NCBI GenBank assembly: GCA_029817715.1
Contig: JARUPY010000538.1
Span: 2,356,001-2,420,000 of the forward strand
DNA: 64,000 nucleotides
Source: Melastoma dodecandrum
Lineage: Eukaryota; Streptophyta; Magnoliopsida; Myrtales; Melastomataceae
Reading direction: 5' to 3'
In this document: one piece after another, positions 12,269-23,844 of the stretch
How the letters are laid out: each line of letters opens with the position of its first letter
Position numbering within the stretch: the stretch's first letter is position 1
Notes under the pieces: model-generated
What the model was told of the DNA's origin: nothing
The model's input: the letters and a program-made list of their open reading frames with translations, nothing else
Databases searched by the model: none
Program-made: the position numbers and the translations under genes

Positions 12269-12530
12269 TGTGATCAAAAGGTAAGGTATGCCAGGCAACA
12301 CACGAAGGAGTTGCAGAGTAATGTGGTGGATGAAAGTGAAGGAGAAAGCTGGAAATGCAACAGAGGAAGGAATGGGGCCTATAGCCCAACATGAGGAAGA
12401 AGAAGATACTAGAGGCCCATATCAGTGGGGAATGCGGACCGATAACACACACTAACAGGAGGATAGCGTTGTAATTACACATGTAGCTTGTTACGGTTGT
12501 GGTTAAAAAACCCAAGACAGGGTGCGTGCT
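12269..12530 (+). repeat. 3' LTR of decayed copia element (end truncated)
   Basis: Starts with TGTGATC directly after the polypurine tract, as copia LTRs do. Similarity to the 5' LTR stops at about 12530, about 115 bases before the expected end. Confidence 0.75.
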
Positions 12531-13317
12531 TTCCAATCAGTGATGACTATGTAAGAGTTGTGTCCAATGACGACAAAGTTGTCATTCCCTACCTTCTCCC
12601 CAGGAATATTCCCCCCTCTTTGCTTAGAACACTTTTAACTGCCATCCCTTTTCTTTTTTAATATATCTCCCCGTCGTTGGATATCATTTACGTCTTTTAA
12701 TATGATTTACCACCTAATTGAATATCGTTTTCTTTGCCTTTTTCTTTAAAATGGTATAATAAAATTAGAGTTTGTTATCAGAAAATATTTCACAAATTAT
12801 TTTTTAAAATAATGTTATTTGACGCGATGTTAGAAGCGCCGAGAAAAATGAAAAATTTGGTGTTTGAAACACCGAATTTACCACTTTGATCACACGAATT
12901 CACTAATTCAAATACAATGTTTTTTAAGGAACCGAAGCCGATATTTCTAACATCGATTTTGGGACATCATTTGCCAAATTTAAAAAATTACTATATGTCG
13001 CAAAATATTTTTTCGACCTTATTGTCTCTACAAAAACTCCCATAAACTAATCCTCCCGCAATAACAATAACTAACAAATGACGACGATGATGTTGGTTAT
13101 CATTTTAAATTGTGTTGTAGTGGCAGATCAGATGGTGGATTAAACAGCGACAAGACAACACTCACTTAATGTGGGATTAAATAAAAAAGTTTGTTCTGTG
13201 CCGACCAATCAATAATGACTAGGGTAATATCGCAATATGCATCCATATCTCCTCTTCAAAAAGACAGACTAGCCTTTGTATATATCTGGCTCTCCCGCCC
13301 GGAAGTTCTCCGTCATT
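12531..13317. other. AT-rich intergenic DNA
   Basis: Lies between the copia element and the recognisable part of the right arm. No gene, repeat or match to the left arm is seen. Confidence 0.4.
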
Positions 13318-13616
13318 CCTTTTCAGGTGAAAGTGTTAGTACCAAAGCCCCACCGTCCGTAGCCTATTTAACGACGTAGTCATGAGGTCCGCGAGAATGA
13401 GTCGATACGGAACTTCACGATGCCGTTATCTACGGCAGAGCGTCGAAGATTGTCATTTTTCATTGCACGACGAAATGATTTACAGATACTAAAGCAGCAC
13501 GTACAATCATATACTGAACAAGCCCGGTTTATTCTTAAGAGAAGTAGAGGGAGGATGCCGGGGACAATGAACGGGGACCGTCAGCGATGCGTCTGCAGGG
13601 ACATTGGCCACCGTAT

Positions 13617-16484
13617 TCATATAACCACGGGAGAGTGCTTCTTCATGAATGTAGCGTGGAATCCATACGGCACCCTCTGCGGCAGCCTAATCTTTGCCAT
13701 GGGCTTGCCTTCGAAGCTCTTGGCATCGATCACATGAACCTGCCACGAGATTAATTCTCGAAGTAAACACATTTTAGAATGAAGGAAGCGAGGAAGTATG
13801 ATCTGTTGTTTTACTTGGGAAACGTCCGTTTCCTCGTTATGAACGAAGGCGATGATCCAGCCGTCGTCTTCCTCGTTGCCGCCTTCTCGCGGGATGAACA
13901 CACTCCCGCTGCAGAAGCAGTTCTCCCCTAGATCATGGTATTCCATCTTGATAGTTGAATCACGTCTTCCTCCCTGCATAGCCGATCATAGCATTTCCAT
14001 ATCAGTTCATGCATAGCTAACGCAGCTGACAAACCCTAGCAGAAGAGTGAGTCTTTACAGATGTCTGATCAGAAGGCGGTTTGTCGAAGCATAATTTGGC
14101 TAATCCCCCATACTTGGCCATTCCTTCATGGAGGAAAACCGAATCACGAAAAAATTAGGTATAACTTTAATAGTCTAATCGCGTGTTGAGGGTTCAGGTT
14201 TGAGAGAGGTACCGGCTTCTGAACTCGCTTCGGAATTTACGACTTGGGTGTAGCCATACTTGTTCTTCAATCCGACGAAGTCGTCATTGATGAAAGGGAA
14301 ATCCATCGAGACATCGGTGCCGGAGACATATCCTTCCTTAACTTGCCGTGTCACCATGTTCAGCCGCCATTCGTACACACGATGGAAGAGAAAACTCTGA
14401 TCCGCATCGCCATCACTTTTCGCGTGTATGTGCTTGAATCCTCGTGAGTACCACTCGAACGTGTCTTCTCCGACGTCGGGGCCATCTAATATTGAGTCTC
14501 GTGCTCTGCATCCTCGTATCACCACCTATTCATTGTTTAAGAGCATGGACAGATTTAATCGAGCTTTCCTGAAATGAACGGCTATGCACCATGAGATACA
14601 TTCCTTTGCCCACCTCGTCGCCATCCTCAAAGCAGTTGAGAATATGCAAGGTACAGTTTGGCTCGACATCAAACCAACTTATCGAGATAGCATCACCATA
14701 CCGGGGCATGACACCGATCCTTGCGTACCCATCTTGCTCGTGCTTTATCAATCTGCAACCCACAAGAGCTTAACCAAGTGCACAAAGATTCACAAGCCTA
14801 GTGATGTTTTGCATTTGCGAATCAGGATCATCAACTCCTCACCTGCCTCCCTTGTATACCCTTCCAATGCTTAACGTCAGGGGATGATCGATTAAGATGT
14901 TGTACCTGGTAGAAACCATGGATTAGACGGCCTTAGAGAACCATTAATCAACTTGGTTTAAGAAAGTGTCCCACCTTTCAGTAACGCCTAAATCATGACT
15001 AAGTATGCCTCGGCTTAGATTTACGTCGGCCTTGTGAAGAAGTTGCTTCCCGTCCACTGCACAGATGCTCGCCCATAAATCATATCATAAGAGCTTCTCG
15101 AATTATAGACTAAGTGGAAGATTTATAGTTATCAATACTCATTTACAACCATAATTCATATCTCGTACCTGATAAAATTCCGACGACAAAGAACGGTTTT
15201 TCCGCTGCTGTCCCCATCACAACAAGCTCGCCACTTCGTGGAGCTCTCTGCATAACATTGAAAGGTGGCATAAACGGAATGTGAAGCTACACTAAGCTGG
15301 CGAATATCATCTTGGCCTTCCAGAAGGCCGAAATGCGGCAGGGAAAGGATGGGAGTAAAATCGAGGTCAAAGTAGATGACCTTTGGATGGCTAGTGCAAG
15401 GTCTACCCCAAGCAGCAGTGCTGAGGATTTGCCATTCTCCGATCGTTTCAAGAGTGCGACTGTTTATCTCCACAGGGATGTAATTCTCCGCGATCGCGTA
15501 CAACTTTCCACCGTGTGAGAAAACGCTTGTGTTGCTTAGATGCTTGTTTAAGGTTCCGTGCCTTGCCTGTGTACAAGCACTAGATTACGTTGAAGTTCTT
15601 CTTGATGATTAGAGGGCGAAGGGAGTATTTCGGTACCCGATTCAGGAAAAATGAAGCCAAAATGGCCGCAGGGTTCCCATGGATTACTGGAAGAAAAGTC
15701 GGCTTGTTTCGTTTCAATTCGTCCTTATACGTCCTCGACTCCACAAACTTGTTCCTGTAGAAGACACTCCACCCAGAATCATCGCCTTTCTCGAAGAACA
15801 AAGCGTGAAGCATCCCCTCTCCTTCTACCCAAGTTTCTCGAGTAGTACCAAAAGGCGACACCACGGATTGTAGTGCGCCGAACATTGGATTTCCACCTGC
15901 AGCGCAACAATCACTTGAGACCAGGGTACTTGACACCAAGAGAAGAACAGGAGCAAGTGCCTCACCGTTCCTCACGAAGATCCCCTCCGGGAAGCCAGCA
16001 GGTATTTCCCCCTCTTCACACTCTACCAGCACCGCGTCCCCTATCTCCTCAACCGGGGCGAAATTTTTCTTAACAAGAAAAACACTGAAGCTTTAATGAA
16101 AAGCATCATCATTAAAAACGGAAGAAGCTGGATGGTGAACGGACAAAAACCTGAGTGGGAGCATACTCCTGATCAGAGAACTTGAAAAGCGAATCCACAA
16201 CAGCATCCAATGCCATCCCCGAAGCCTTCTTTAACGTCTCTGCAACCTTCGTCTGCAGCGGCACTTGTCGCAGCTCCTTCCGTGACGGCTGCTACCAGAT
16301 GTCATCCCAACAATTATTATCATCCCGCAAAAGAATGGACTGTCCTCCCCTCTCGGTTATCTATTTACTTTACCTTGACTGCCGGGGCAACCAAAGTCCA
16401 CGGCCGGTCGATGGCGCGAGCAGCATGAGGGTTACTCTGGATCGACGAAGCGTTCACGTAGGAGGAGATCGAAGCCGTTGTCAT
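13617..16484 (-). CDS. Carotenoid cleavage dioxygenase, gene A (possible zaxinone-synthase-type)
   Basis: Thirteen exons: 16484-16374, 16291-16151, 16068-15966, 15896-15637, 15566-15381, 15247-15169, 15056-14975, 14905-14843, 14752-14614, 14525-14213, 14123-14059, 13973-13815, 13739-13617. They join in frame to 607 aa with no internal stop. The family is non-haem iron dioxygenases that cut carotenoids or apocarotenoids. The four iron-binding histidines are present at about H265 (TSHPK), H314 (LSHDLGV), H378 (LHILNCFED) and H595 (YGFHATF). The first about 40 residues are rich in S, A and hydroxyl groups and could be a plastid transit peptide. The sequence does not look like CCD1, CCD4, CCD7, CCD8 or NCED, and the remaining plant clade is the CCD-like/zaxinone synthase group, so that name is inference. 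Gene B lies 0.5 kb upstream in the same direction. Confidence 0.85.
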
Positions 16485-16986
16485 GTTCTCGTAAATATCC
16501 TCCTACTCTCTCTTTTGAGTTTGGTTACTCCTCAGCTTGAGACAACTCGTTCTTTCTGGTTACATAAATAACAAAGGCCAAACTTTTAAAGTGCAGTTTG
16601 TTATTGGTCGGAACACTGACAATGTAATAATTTATGTTACAGACTCTGGAATAACGACAACATCGCATCTCTAATCACCACCATTAGGACGATTCTTTCC
16701 TTGTGATTCTTCATGTGTTTTTGGTACCATCTGACGGTGGTGGGAACCTCGGACCTCCAGTTCCCAAGACACCTTTCCACTTGGGTAAGCTGGACGCTTA
16801 TAACTTCAATATTAAATGAGGCTTCCCACAATACAGAACACGAATTTAAGATTTTGGAATTATTAACCAAAGCCCGATCGGAATGTTCTCGTCGGGCTTA
16901 TATCCGACTTCATACATCGCCAGTTCGAAAGGAAATTGCTTAATGGTAAAAGAAAAATAGACTTAAAAGAGCGAATCCTGTTTCTC
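16485..16986. promoter_or_regulatory. Intergenic region between CCD genes B and A
   Basis: This 502-bp stretch must hold the 3' end of gene B and the promoter and leader of gene A. No sharp TATA box or other site can be assigned with confidence. Confidence 0.35.
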
Positions 16987-19948
16987 TCAAGATTGTTCTT
17001 GAGTTCGGCACATGAATGCACCATGGAACCCGTACGGGACTCGACATGGGATCGTGATCCTTGCTACCGGCTCGCCAGTGAAGTCTCTTGTATCGACCAC
17101 GTACACCTGAAAGCCAGACAAAGGCCTCAACGGAAAGGCAAAGACTGATAAAGTCAGGGGGTGTCCCCCCCCCCCCCCCCCCTCCACACTGATTTCATTA
17201 GAGACTTACTTGAGATATGTCGCGGATCTCGTCGTGGACGAAAGTTATGATCCAGCCATCGTCTTCCACTGTTCCATCAACTTTCGGAACAAATGCCGCT
17301 CCAGTGCAGAAGACGTTGTCGTCGAACTTGTGATACTCTACCTTGATCGTGGAATCACATCCCACGGAGGTGCATTGTTCTTCAAAGTACAGCTTCACTA
17401 GGCCTCCGTACTTTGGCAAGCCAGCCTTCGAGCTCGCCAAGGAATCTACCAGCTGAGCGTACCCGTACTTATTCTTTAGGCCTGTGAAGTCTCCATTTAT
17501 CATTGGGAATTCCACTGAGGAGTTAGTTCCCGTCAGGTTCCGTTCCTTGACTTCTCCAGTCCTCAGGTTCAGTCGCCACTCGTAAACGTGCGAGGAAAAA
17601 GAACCTTCCTCCACAACGGCTGGGGCCTGGGTACTTCCGCCGGGCGGACGAAACCTTTTGGAGAACCATTCAAATTTGTCAAGACCGTACTCTGGACCAG
17701 GAATCATTGACTCAAGAGATCTGCATCCCCAAACAATGACCTGCATTTGTGCAAGAGTTCATAAACTCTGACTGCTGTTAGGAGAAATCCATGTCCAAAA
17801 GACTTTCAGCTATATTACCTCATCACCTTCTTCAAAGCAGTTGAAAACATGGAAACCACAGTACGATTCCACGCTGAACCAGTGTACCGACTTCACGTCG
17901 CCGTAATGGGGCATCACCCCAATCCTTGCGTACTCACCTTTGTTGAAACGTATTAACCTGCAGAATGTCCATATGTGTATCTGCTTTTGAACAGCAAGAT
18001 GGAGAAGAAACGTATTGGCTGTAGCAGCCATGTGATAAGAACTTACGGCCCTCCACGGGTGAGCCGATTGAGGTCTATAGTCAATGGAGGGTCCATGATC
18101 ACGGTATATCTAAAAACATGTTGTCACTATGAAATCAGAACAGCATTATACACGTATTTACTATGACATTGATGTCCAAAACACCTAAATCAAACTGACC
18201 TTTCTGTCACTCCTACTTCATGGCAAAGGCAGCACCTCTCGAGTTCAAGGTCCACTTTGTGGACTAGTTTTCCATTTCCTGTGACAAATTCAGCAGTCAG
18301 ATCATCAACCCGAATCAAGCATAATCTGTGCAAAAAGACACAGAATCCTGGGATGACTACCTGAAATTACTCCCACCTCCATGAAAGGCTTGACCGGATC
18401 AACCCCAATGGTAACAAGTTCATCGGTACGCGGTATCCTCTGTGAAAAAAGAAGGAAAAAGACAAGTTGTGATTATAATTTGATTGTGTGTATATCTTCA
18501 CTCAGATGGCATTTTAGATGTACAAACCTTAGGATGGCTTGTAAATGGGCGGTTCCAATTTTGGTCCGTCCATTCGCCTAAAGTCTTTAGCGTCTCAATG
18601 TCTATCTCTTGAGGCATCTGATTCTCGGAAATCGAGAAAACCATCCCAGCATGTTCAAAGACATTCGTGTTGCAGATGAGCTTGTTCGCCATTCCGAATC
18701 TCAACTGAAACAAGACATGGCATCTATGAGTTATGTTCTGCATTTTCCTGAAATTCAATGTGTAAAGGTGATTCTGTTTTTACCAAGTTAAATAGATACC
18801 CCGAGAGAACTGCTGCAGAATCTCCTTCAATCACGGGCAGAAAGGATGGCTTATTCCGCTGTTTCTCGAGCTTGTACGTTTTGGTTTCGACATGCCTATT
18901 GTTGTATTTCACAACCCATTTACTATCACCATCCTTTTCGAAGTAAATCGCGTGTAACATCCCTTCTCCTTCAATCCAGGTGTGACTCGACCTTCCAAAC
19001 ATCGACCTGGTTGACTTTAGTCCTCCAAATAGCGGATTTGCCCCTGAAACAACACTGAAGAACACTTACAGGGCAATAACAATTAATATAAAGTAAAGTT
19101 CATATAAATATTCAGACAATGGGAATAGTAGGATGTTCCTCTAGGATGCTATGCACCAATGGATGCCGGGCGTCATTGTTCAGGCAAAACGTGTCACGAT
19201 TATTGGACGAAAAGCTAGTTGTCATACGATTGTGCCATCATCTGTGACAAGCATTTGGAATGCAGCGATTAACCTTATCCCTATTAAATTACATCCAAAT
19301 CTGTCCTTTTAGTTTGTTTTCCTCGATTTGTGCCGGCAAGAAATGCTCACACCCTATAAAGGACAAGCCTCGAGAAAACTTTATTTCCCGGTAGACACGA
19401 TGTTTACTTATGTGGGACACCATGTAACTTATGAAACTGACCGTTTCTGATGTAGACGCCGGTCGGAAAATTATGCGGGATATCCCCTTGGATTTCGTGA
19501 AGCCAGACTGCTCCTCCTATCTCAGCTACCGGGGCAAAGTTTCTCTGCCATTAAAAAGAAGAACATGACATAACAGATTTGCTTCCCTGATCAACTTGTT
19601 TCCATGTATGTAGTACCTGGGATGGAAGATATTCTTGGTCTGCGAACTCAAACAACGAGTCGATGAGGACATCCAGCATCTTAACAGAAGCATTCTTCAT
19701 CATCCCCCCAACATCAACCCGCAACGGAGTCAGTTGTTCCCACTCTTTCGACAGTGGCTGCTCAATGGAAGTCGCAGAAATCTCACATCAGTCAAAACTT
19801 CAAATTTGAACAGAAAAACTCTCCAACCGACCTTGAAAATGGAGGAGAAGTTGGCCTTGAGACGATCAAAACCAGGCGGCGCAGAGGGCCTCTGCGCAGA
19901 GCACTTGACTGCTGTAAAAGCTGCACTTGAAGCCACTACACCTGCCAT
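16987..19948 (-). CDS. Carotenoid cleavage dioxygenase, gene B (possible zaxinone-synthase-type)
   Basis: Eleven exons: 19948-19832, 19757-19617, 19544-19442, 19043-18784, 18704-18528, 18439-18361, 18278-18200, 18109-18047, 17957-17819, 17740-17210, 17106-16987. They give 602 aa with an open frame. Iron-binding histidines are at about H264 (TSHPK), H312 (CLCHEVGV), H376 (FHVFNCFEE) and H591 (YGFHGAF), so an active enzyme is likely. The N-terminus could target plastids. Exons 2, 3, 4, 6, 8 and 9 have exactly the lengths of gene A (141, 103, 260, 79, 63 and 139 nt), proving tandem duplication. The 531-nt exon 10 spans what is three exons in gene A. A run of about 20 C occurs in the last intron (about 17164-17182). 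The substrate is unknown; see gene A for the possible clade. Confidence 0.87.
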
Positions 19949-20861
19949 TGCCCAACTAATTTCCGTTTCGTGAGCACCAAGAGGCAGGGGCTTTCCGTCT
20001 TCATATACTAAGGGTACAGAGTCAGACCCATGACGATTGGAAGGTAAGGTTCTTCCACGGAGGCCAACAATGAATGTGAAAATCTTAAGTCAAGGCCTGA
20101 CTCCACAAAGACAAAAGGGCGAATCTTGGAACTCGACTTCATAGAAATTGCAGAGGAAAGGTGTTGTTTATACCCCCAAATCAATCATCATGGTATATAG
20201 GACAACGTTTAAAACGTTTATGGAAGAGGAAGATGATGATCAGTTGGTAAAGGTTATCGTTAAGCTGGAATATGAGAACAAAGGAATATGACAGAGTCAG
20301 CTGGAGGTTTGTTCCTTGGTTCTATTCTCTGGCATTACAGAAGGGGGAATATACCCTCGATTGAAAATAAAAAATTTAATAGGACAAGTTGACCTAGTTT
20401 AAGAAACCCATGTAGGAAGGAGTAATAAAAGAAGAACAATCGATGCAGAAACCAAGTTCTGCCATGGTTTTGATTCCTGGTTATAGGCAAGATGAAGGAG
20501 GAAGCAAATGGCCCCTTTTGTCCGAGTTGGAACTAAAAGAGAATCTATCAAGTGGTATGAACAGATGTTTCTATGTTTGCTCTCATCATTTTTTCAAATT
20601 TCAATTCCAATGTTTACAAGAATCTAAAAGGGCAGTTCATTACATCACATAAAACAACGCCTGGAAGCATGTGTTTGGCGTATGACAAAACCCCACCCAA
20701 CAAACAACATAACGATATGATAACTAATAAATCTAATGGCATCGTCAACTGCTAAAACTGATAGAATTGATAAGGATAAGAGTCGTCTGACCCAAGAGAG
20801 CAACCCTTATACTACAAGGGAAGGAGGGAGAACAAAAGAAGCCCTGAATTCGGCCTGTCTT
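19949..20861. other. Intergenic region upstream of CCD gene B, downstream of RRP46
   Basis: Contains the presumed promoter of gene B on the left and the 3' flank of RRP46 on the right. I see no further gene or repeat. Confidence 0.4.
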
Positions 20862-23159
20862 TTAGGTGTTACTTGGGAGTTGAGGTTGTAGGTTCCGTCG
20901 GAGAAAATCAGACAGCTTTGTGGTCGCAGCTCGCCCACGTTCAAGACACTGGAGGTAATCATCCACTAGGAAAATGACAGATACCCCAAGTGATGAATTA
21001 GAAAATCACGTGCAAAAGTATGATGCCTAGCCTTCTCTAGGCAGGGGAAAAAATGCATACCGGACATTATGCCGCGGGTAACTGAAGTTATGAGCCCTTG
21101 CTCTGTTTCGTCATTGTTCTCTGATTGGGCTGATCCTTTATTAAGGATCGAGTGACTTGAGTTTGGAAAAACCAGATATGTAAATGCCTTCATTTTCTGT
21201 AATAGATCAGAGTGACATCTCAGCATCCAATAGAGGAGACATTCAAAGTTGCCCACAAGTAGTCTGACTAACCAAAAAAATTAATTAACAGTAAGCCTAT
21301 CAGCGACAGGGAAACATTAAAATAGTATTAGACCAACTTCTAGAGAAGCAGGCCAAACTTCAGAGTGATACATCGGCAATTATATCATACCAATTATGAT
21401 CCATCACCAATAGTTGAAGGAAAGATTAAATAATACAGGTCCTATCTAACAACAGTCACCAGGAAACTTTTGTTGCAAAGCCACTTCTCCCAAAATAAAA
21501 GGAAAAGAAAAATTAAAAGAATGCTTGATCGGTTCTTCATCTTGAGAATAGCCAATGGACTAAACTTTAGTGTTCAATGAATCCAAGGCGATGAAAAGGT
21601 AAAAGTTAAACAATGCAAGAAAAGAAGACTAACCTCCTCCTCTAGCTTAGTGGGGTCCAACATGACAATTCCACGCTCCACCAAAGAACAACAAATGGAC
21701 ACTGCAGATAGAATCATGTCAGGATCACACTGTTCATTCTTTCTCAAATAAGTGGACAATAAAAAATGGAAAAAAGTAAAAAGGAACTACCAGCCAGATG
21801 CTTTAGTGGAATTCCGGCATCCACAAGGGCAGCACATGCCGCGTTTATGGCACATGGGAGAAGCTATATTCTATGGATCAAGGAAACAAACTTTGACTGA
21901 TGCCAACATCATTGAAATGATCGTGCAAAAAGAAACGGCCGAACAACAAATCTACTCTCTCAGTTGACAGTCTTGGCCACATAATACCATTCAATTCCAA
22001 AAAGTACCTGAAGAAATGGATCCCTGGACCATTTTCCAATCAATAACAACAGACTGAAGGGGTCAGTCAAACAGATATGGCATAATGCGAGTCTAGGTGG
22101 AATAATAAGGTCATCCTCTTTCACATGCATGTCCTGGCTGAGAGAAAGAAATGCAGTTTCATCATTCAAATAAGGATGCTGCTGATTCCCATGCTCATAG
22201 AGTGGGAAAATCTTGCAATAGAGATAAAATTGTTCTACTGTTGAAGTAATCACAACGGAACAACCTCCAATATTCTATTGCAAGGATACAGCACCATCGT
22301 CATGGACAACCTGTACAGAGAGTAGTTGCCTGTGGTCAGTAATCATTTCATTGAAACATTACTATTCAATGTAGATAGCCACACCATTTATATTCCATGT
22401 GCCTGTTGTGAGTCTTGTGACGAGTGGAGAGATAATAGGTAACAATTGTAAGTAACATGATATCCTCAAATAAAGAAGATAGACGTCCTGACCTGAACAA
22501 TGACCGAGGTTGTTGTATTGGGATTAACAGTTAGAACGCATATGCCCTGTATTGTTCTCTTCAGGATCATCTCATACTCCTTCTCCTGTTTCCCTACACA
22601 ATATAAAGAAAATTACTGTTACGGGTGAGACCTAAAATGCAATCATGCAGGTTTATTCACAATCCAAGCAGTGGTTCCATCAAAGTAAAAGCCAGCAGAA
22701 ATAAAGATTGCCCACGACTCTCATCTACGCCATGAAAAAAGTCACAATGTTTTTCAGTTTAATCTGCTGAATAAACTGAACCATAGTTTCCACCAAATCG
22801 CATGAGTATAACAACAATAGAATCCAAAAATAGTCACACATACCAATCTGCCCTGATTTGGGCTTCCATATGACCTCAAACGAAGCTCTTTCCGGGTTCT
22901 CATTCTTCTTTGTACCTGCCTTGGGTCCATACACTGCCGCAAGAATCTGGGTATTCCCTAAATCCACAAAACATCCCAACACTCAACTCCAAAACCACAG
23001 TACGATCACAAAATCACCAAACTCGAGAAACAAGCGAACTCCGCAGAAACTACCCTGGGACCAGCTTGCGGAACCGTGTGCACGGTGTAGCACGCCGCGA
23101 GAACAAGAGAGGGGTCTCAATTGGTTAGGCGTCCTCCCATCTGCCCTGTCTATCTCCAT
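20862..23159 (-). CDS. RRP46: Exosome complex component RRP46 homolog
   Basis: Eight exons: 23159-23054, 22957-22844, 22593-22493, 22310-22290, 21863-21791, 21701-21634, 21196-21061, 20965-20862. They join in frame to 240 aa, about the length of the Arabidopsis protein. The protein has an RNase PH fold: RTPNQLRPL near the start, ILAAVYGPKAG, VIWKPKSGQIG, LTVNPNTTTSVI, CAINAACAALVDAG and a GLITSVTRGIMS block near the end. RRP46 is one of six RNase-PH-like subunits that form the ring of the eukaryotic RNA exosome, which degrades and trims RNA in nucleus and cytoplasm; in plants the ring is mostly structural. Exon 4 is only 21 nt (VVHDDGA). The start is the first ATG in good agreement with the family N-terminus. 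The gene is divergent from the gene at 23845. Confidence 0.92.
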
Positions 23160-23844
23160 CAATCCCTCAAACTACAACCCAAGAAAAACAAAAATAAATT
23201 TCACAGCCCGGACACCGTCATTGATCGTGGGAAATAACCACTAACTATTCGAGTCCCCTCCGACGAAGAAAAGTTCAAAACATGCCGAAGCAAAACGAAG
23301 TTCTTGCAGGGAACTCGCCCTTAGAAAAGAAAAAAGGAGAGCACCAAGATAGCGAGTTTCTCTAAAACTTCCCGAGCGTCAACTTCTGACAGACAACCTG
23401 CGGGGCTCCTGCAGCCGGAGTTGTGCGTCTCCCGGAGGTCTGGTCCGGCAATCGCCGGAGGAGAGGACTGTAAGAACACGAACGAGGGGAGAAAACGGAG
23501 CAGCCGTTTCCCGAAAAGCCCTCAGCTAAAACCCTACATAATTGGGCCTACTGGGTTTAGGCCAATCTGAAAGCCCAATCCTTAGGAAACATCCCAAGGG
23601 TGGCACGGTAATTTCAGCTCCCCTTTCCGCGGGGAAAACAGGAGCCGTTGACTGCGTTACGGTCTTTTTCCGACCAACCTGGGTCCGAACCGCCCCAAGC
23701 CATTTGGAGAAACAGTTCAATCTAAATCTAACCGCCCCCCGTCATAACGGATCGATTGGGTAGTGATTGGAGGCGGCTACCTAAAGCATGTCCCTACCTG
23801 TTTCTTAATGGAGCGGTTGGGGAAGGATTGATTTGTTGTTGGCG
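23160..23844. promoter_or_regulatory. Shared intergenic region between RRP46 and a divergent gene
   Basis: 685 bp separate the start codons of two genes pointing away from each other. No strong TATA box is visible on either side, as is common for housekeeping promoters. A bidirectional promoter is inferred from layout only. Confidence 0.45.

Larger units (their letters stand above)
7482..12530 (+). mobile_element. Decayed Ty1/copia LTR retrotransposon
   Basis: Partial terminal repeats flank an internal region with copia domain order: gag, protease, integrase, reverse transcriptase, RNase H. The 5' repeat is about 7482-7787 and the 3' repeat about 12269-12530. A primer-binding-like site (CGGTATCAGAGT, tRNA-Met type) lies at 7789-7800 and a polypurine tract at 12258-12268. 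The shared repeat segment differs at roughly one base in ten by eye, so the insertion is old. The 5' repeat lacks about 65 bp at its start and the 3' repeat about 115 bp at its end. I find no target duplication. Coding frames are broken many times, so the copy cannot move by itself. Confidence 0.85.
5954..14752. repeat. Right arm of the inverted duplication, interrupted by a copia element
   Basis: This is the mirror image of 1-3276. Inner end 5954-6365 matches 2858-3276, 6540-6620 matches 2690-2780, 7070-7410 matches 2290-2580, and 13318-14752 matches 1-1370. The copia element at 7482-12530 separates the inner and outer parts. 12531-13317 shows no recognisable match to the left arm. 6620-7060 is AT-rich DNA without genes. 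The true outer end cannot be set because the left arm reaches the window edge. Confidence 0.75.

Noticed and set aside
14175..14525. Stop after exon 10 of gene A as a gene-ending lesion
   Set aside because: The in-frame continuation is recovered by a GT donor at 14212 and a small exon at 14123-14059 that fits gene B and the family.
1..14752. Inverted duplication as a pure assembly artefact
   Set aside because: The arms differ by many changes and hold different insertions (the copia element only in the right arm), so a copied contig is unlikely, though long reads should confirm it.
18279..18335. Earlier acceptor for exon 7 of gene B (after GCACAG)
   Set aside because: It brings an in-frame stop; the acceptor before 18278 restores the frame and family sequence.
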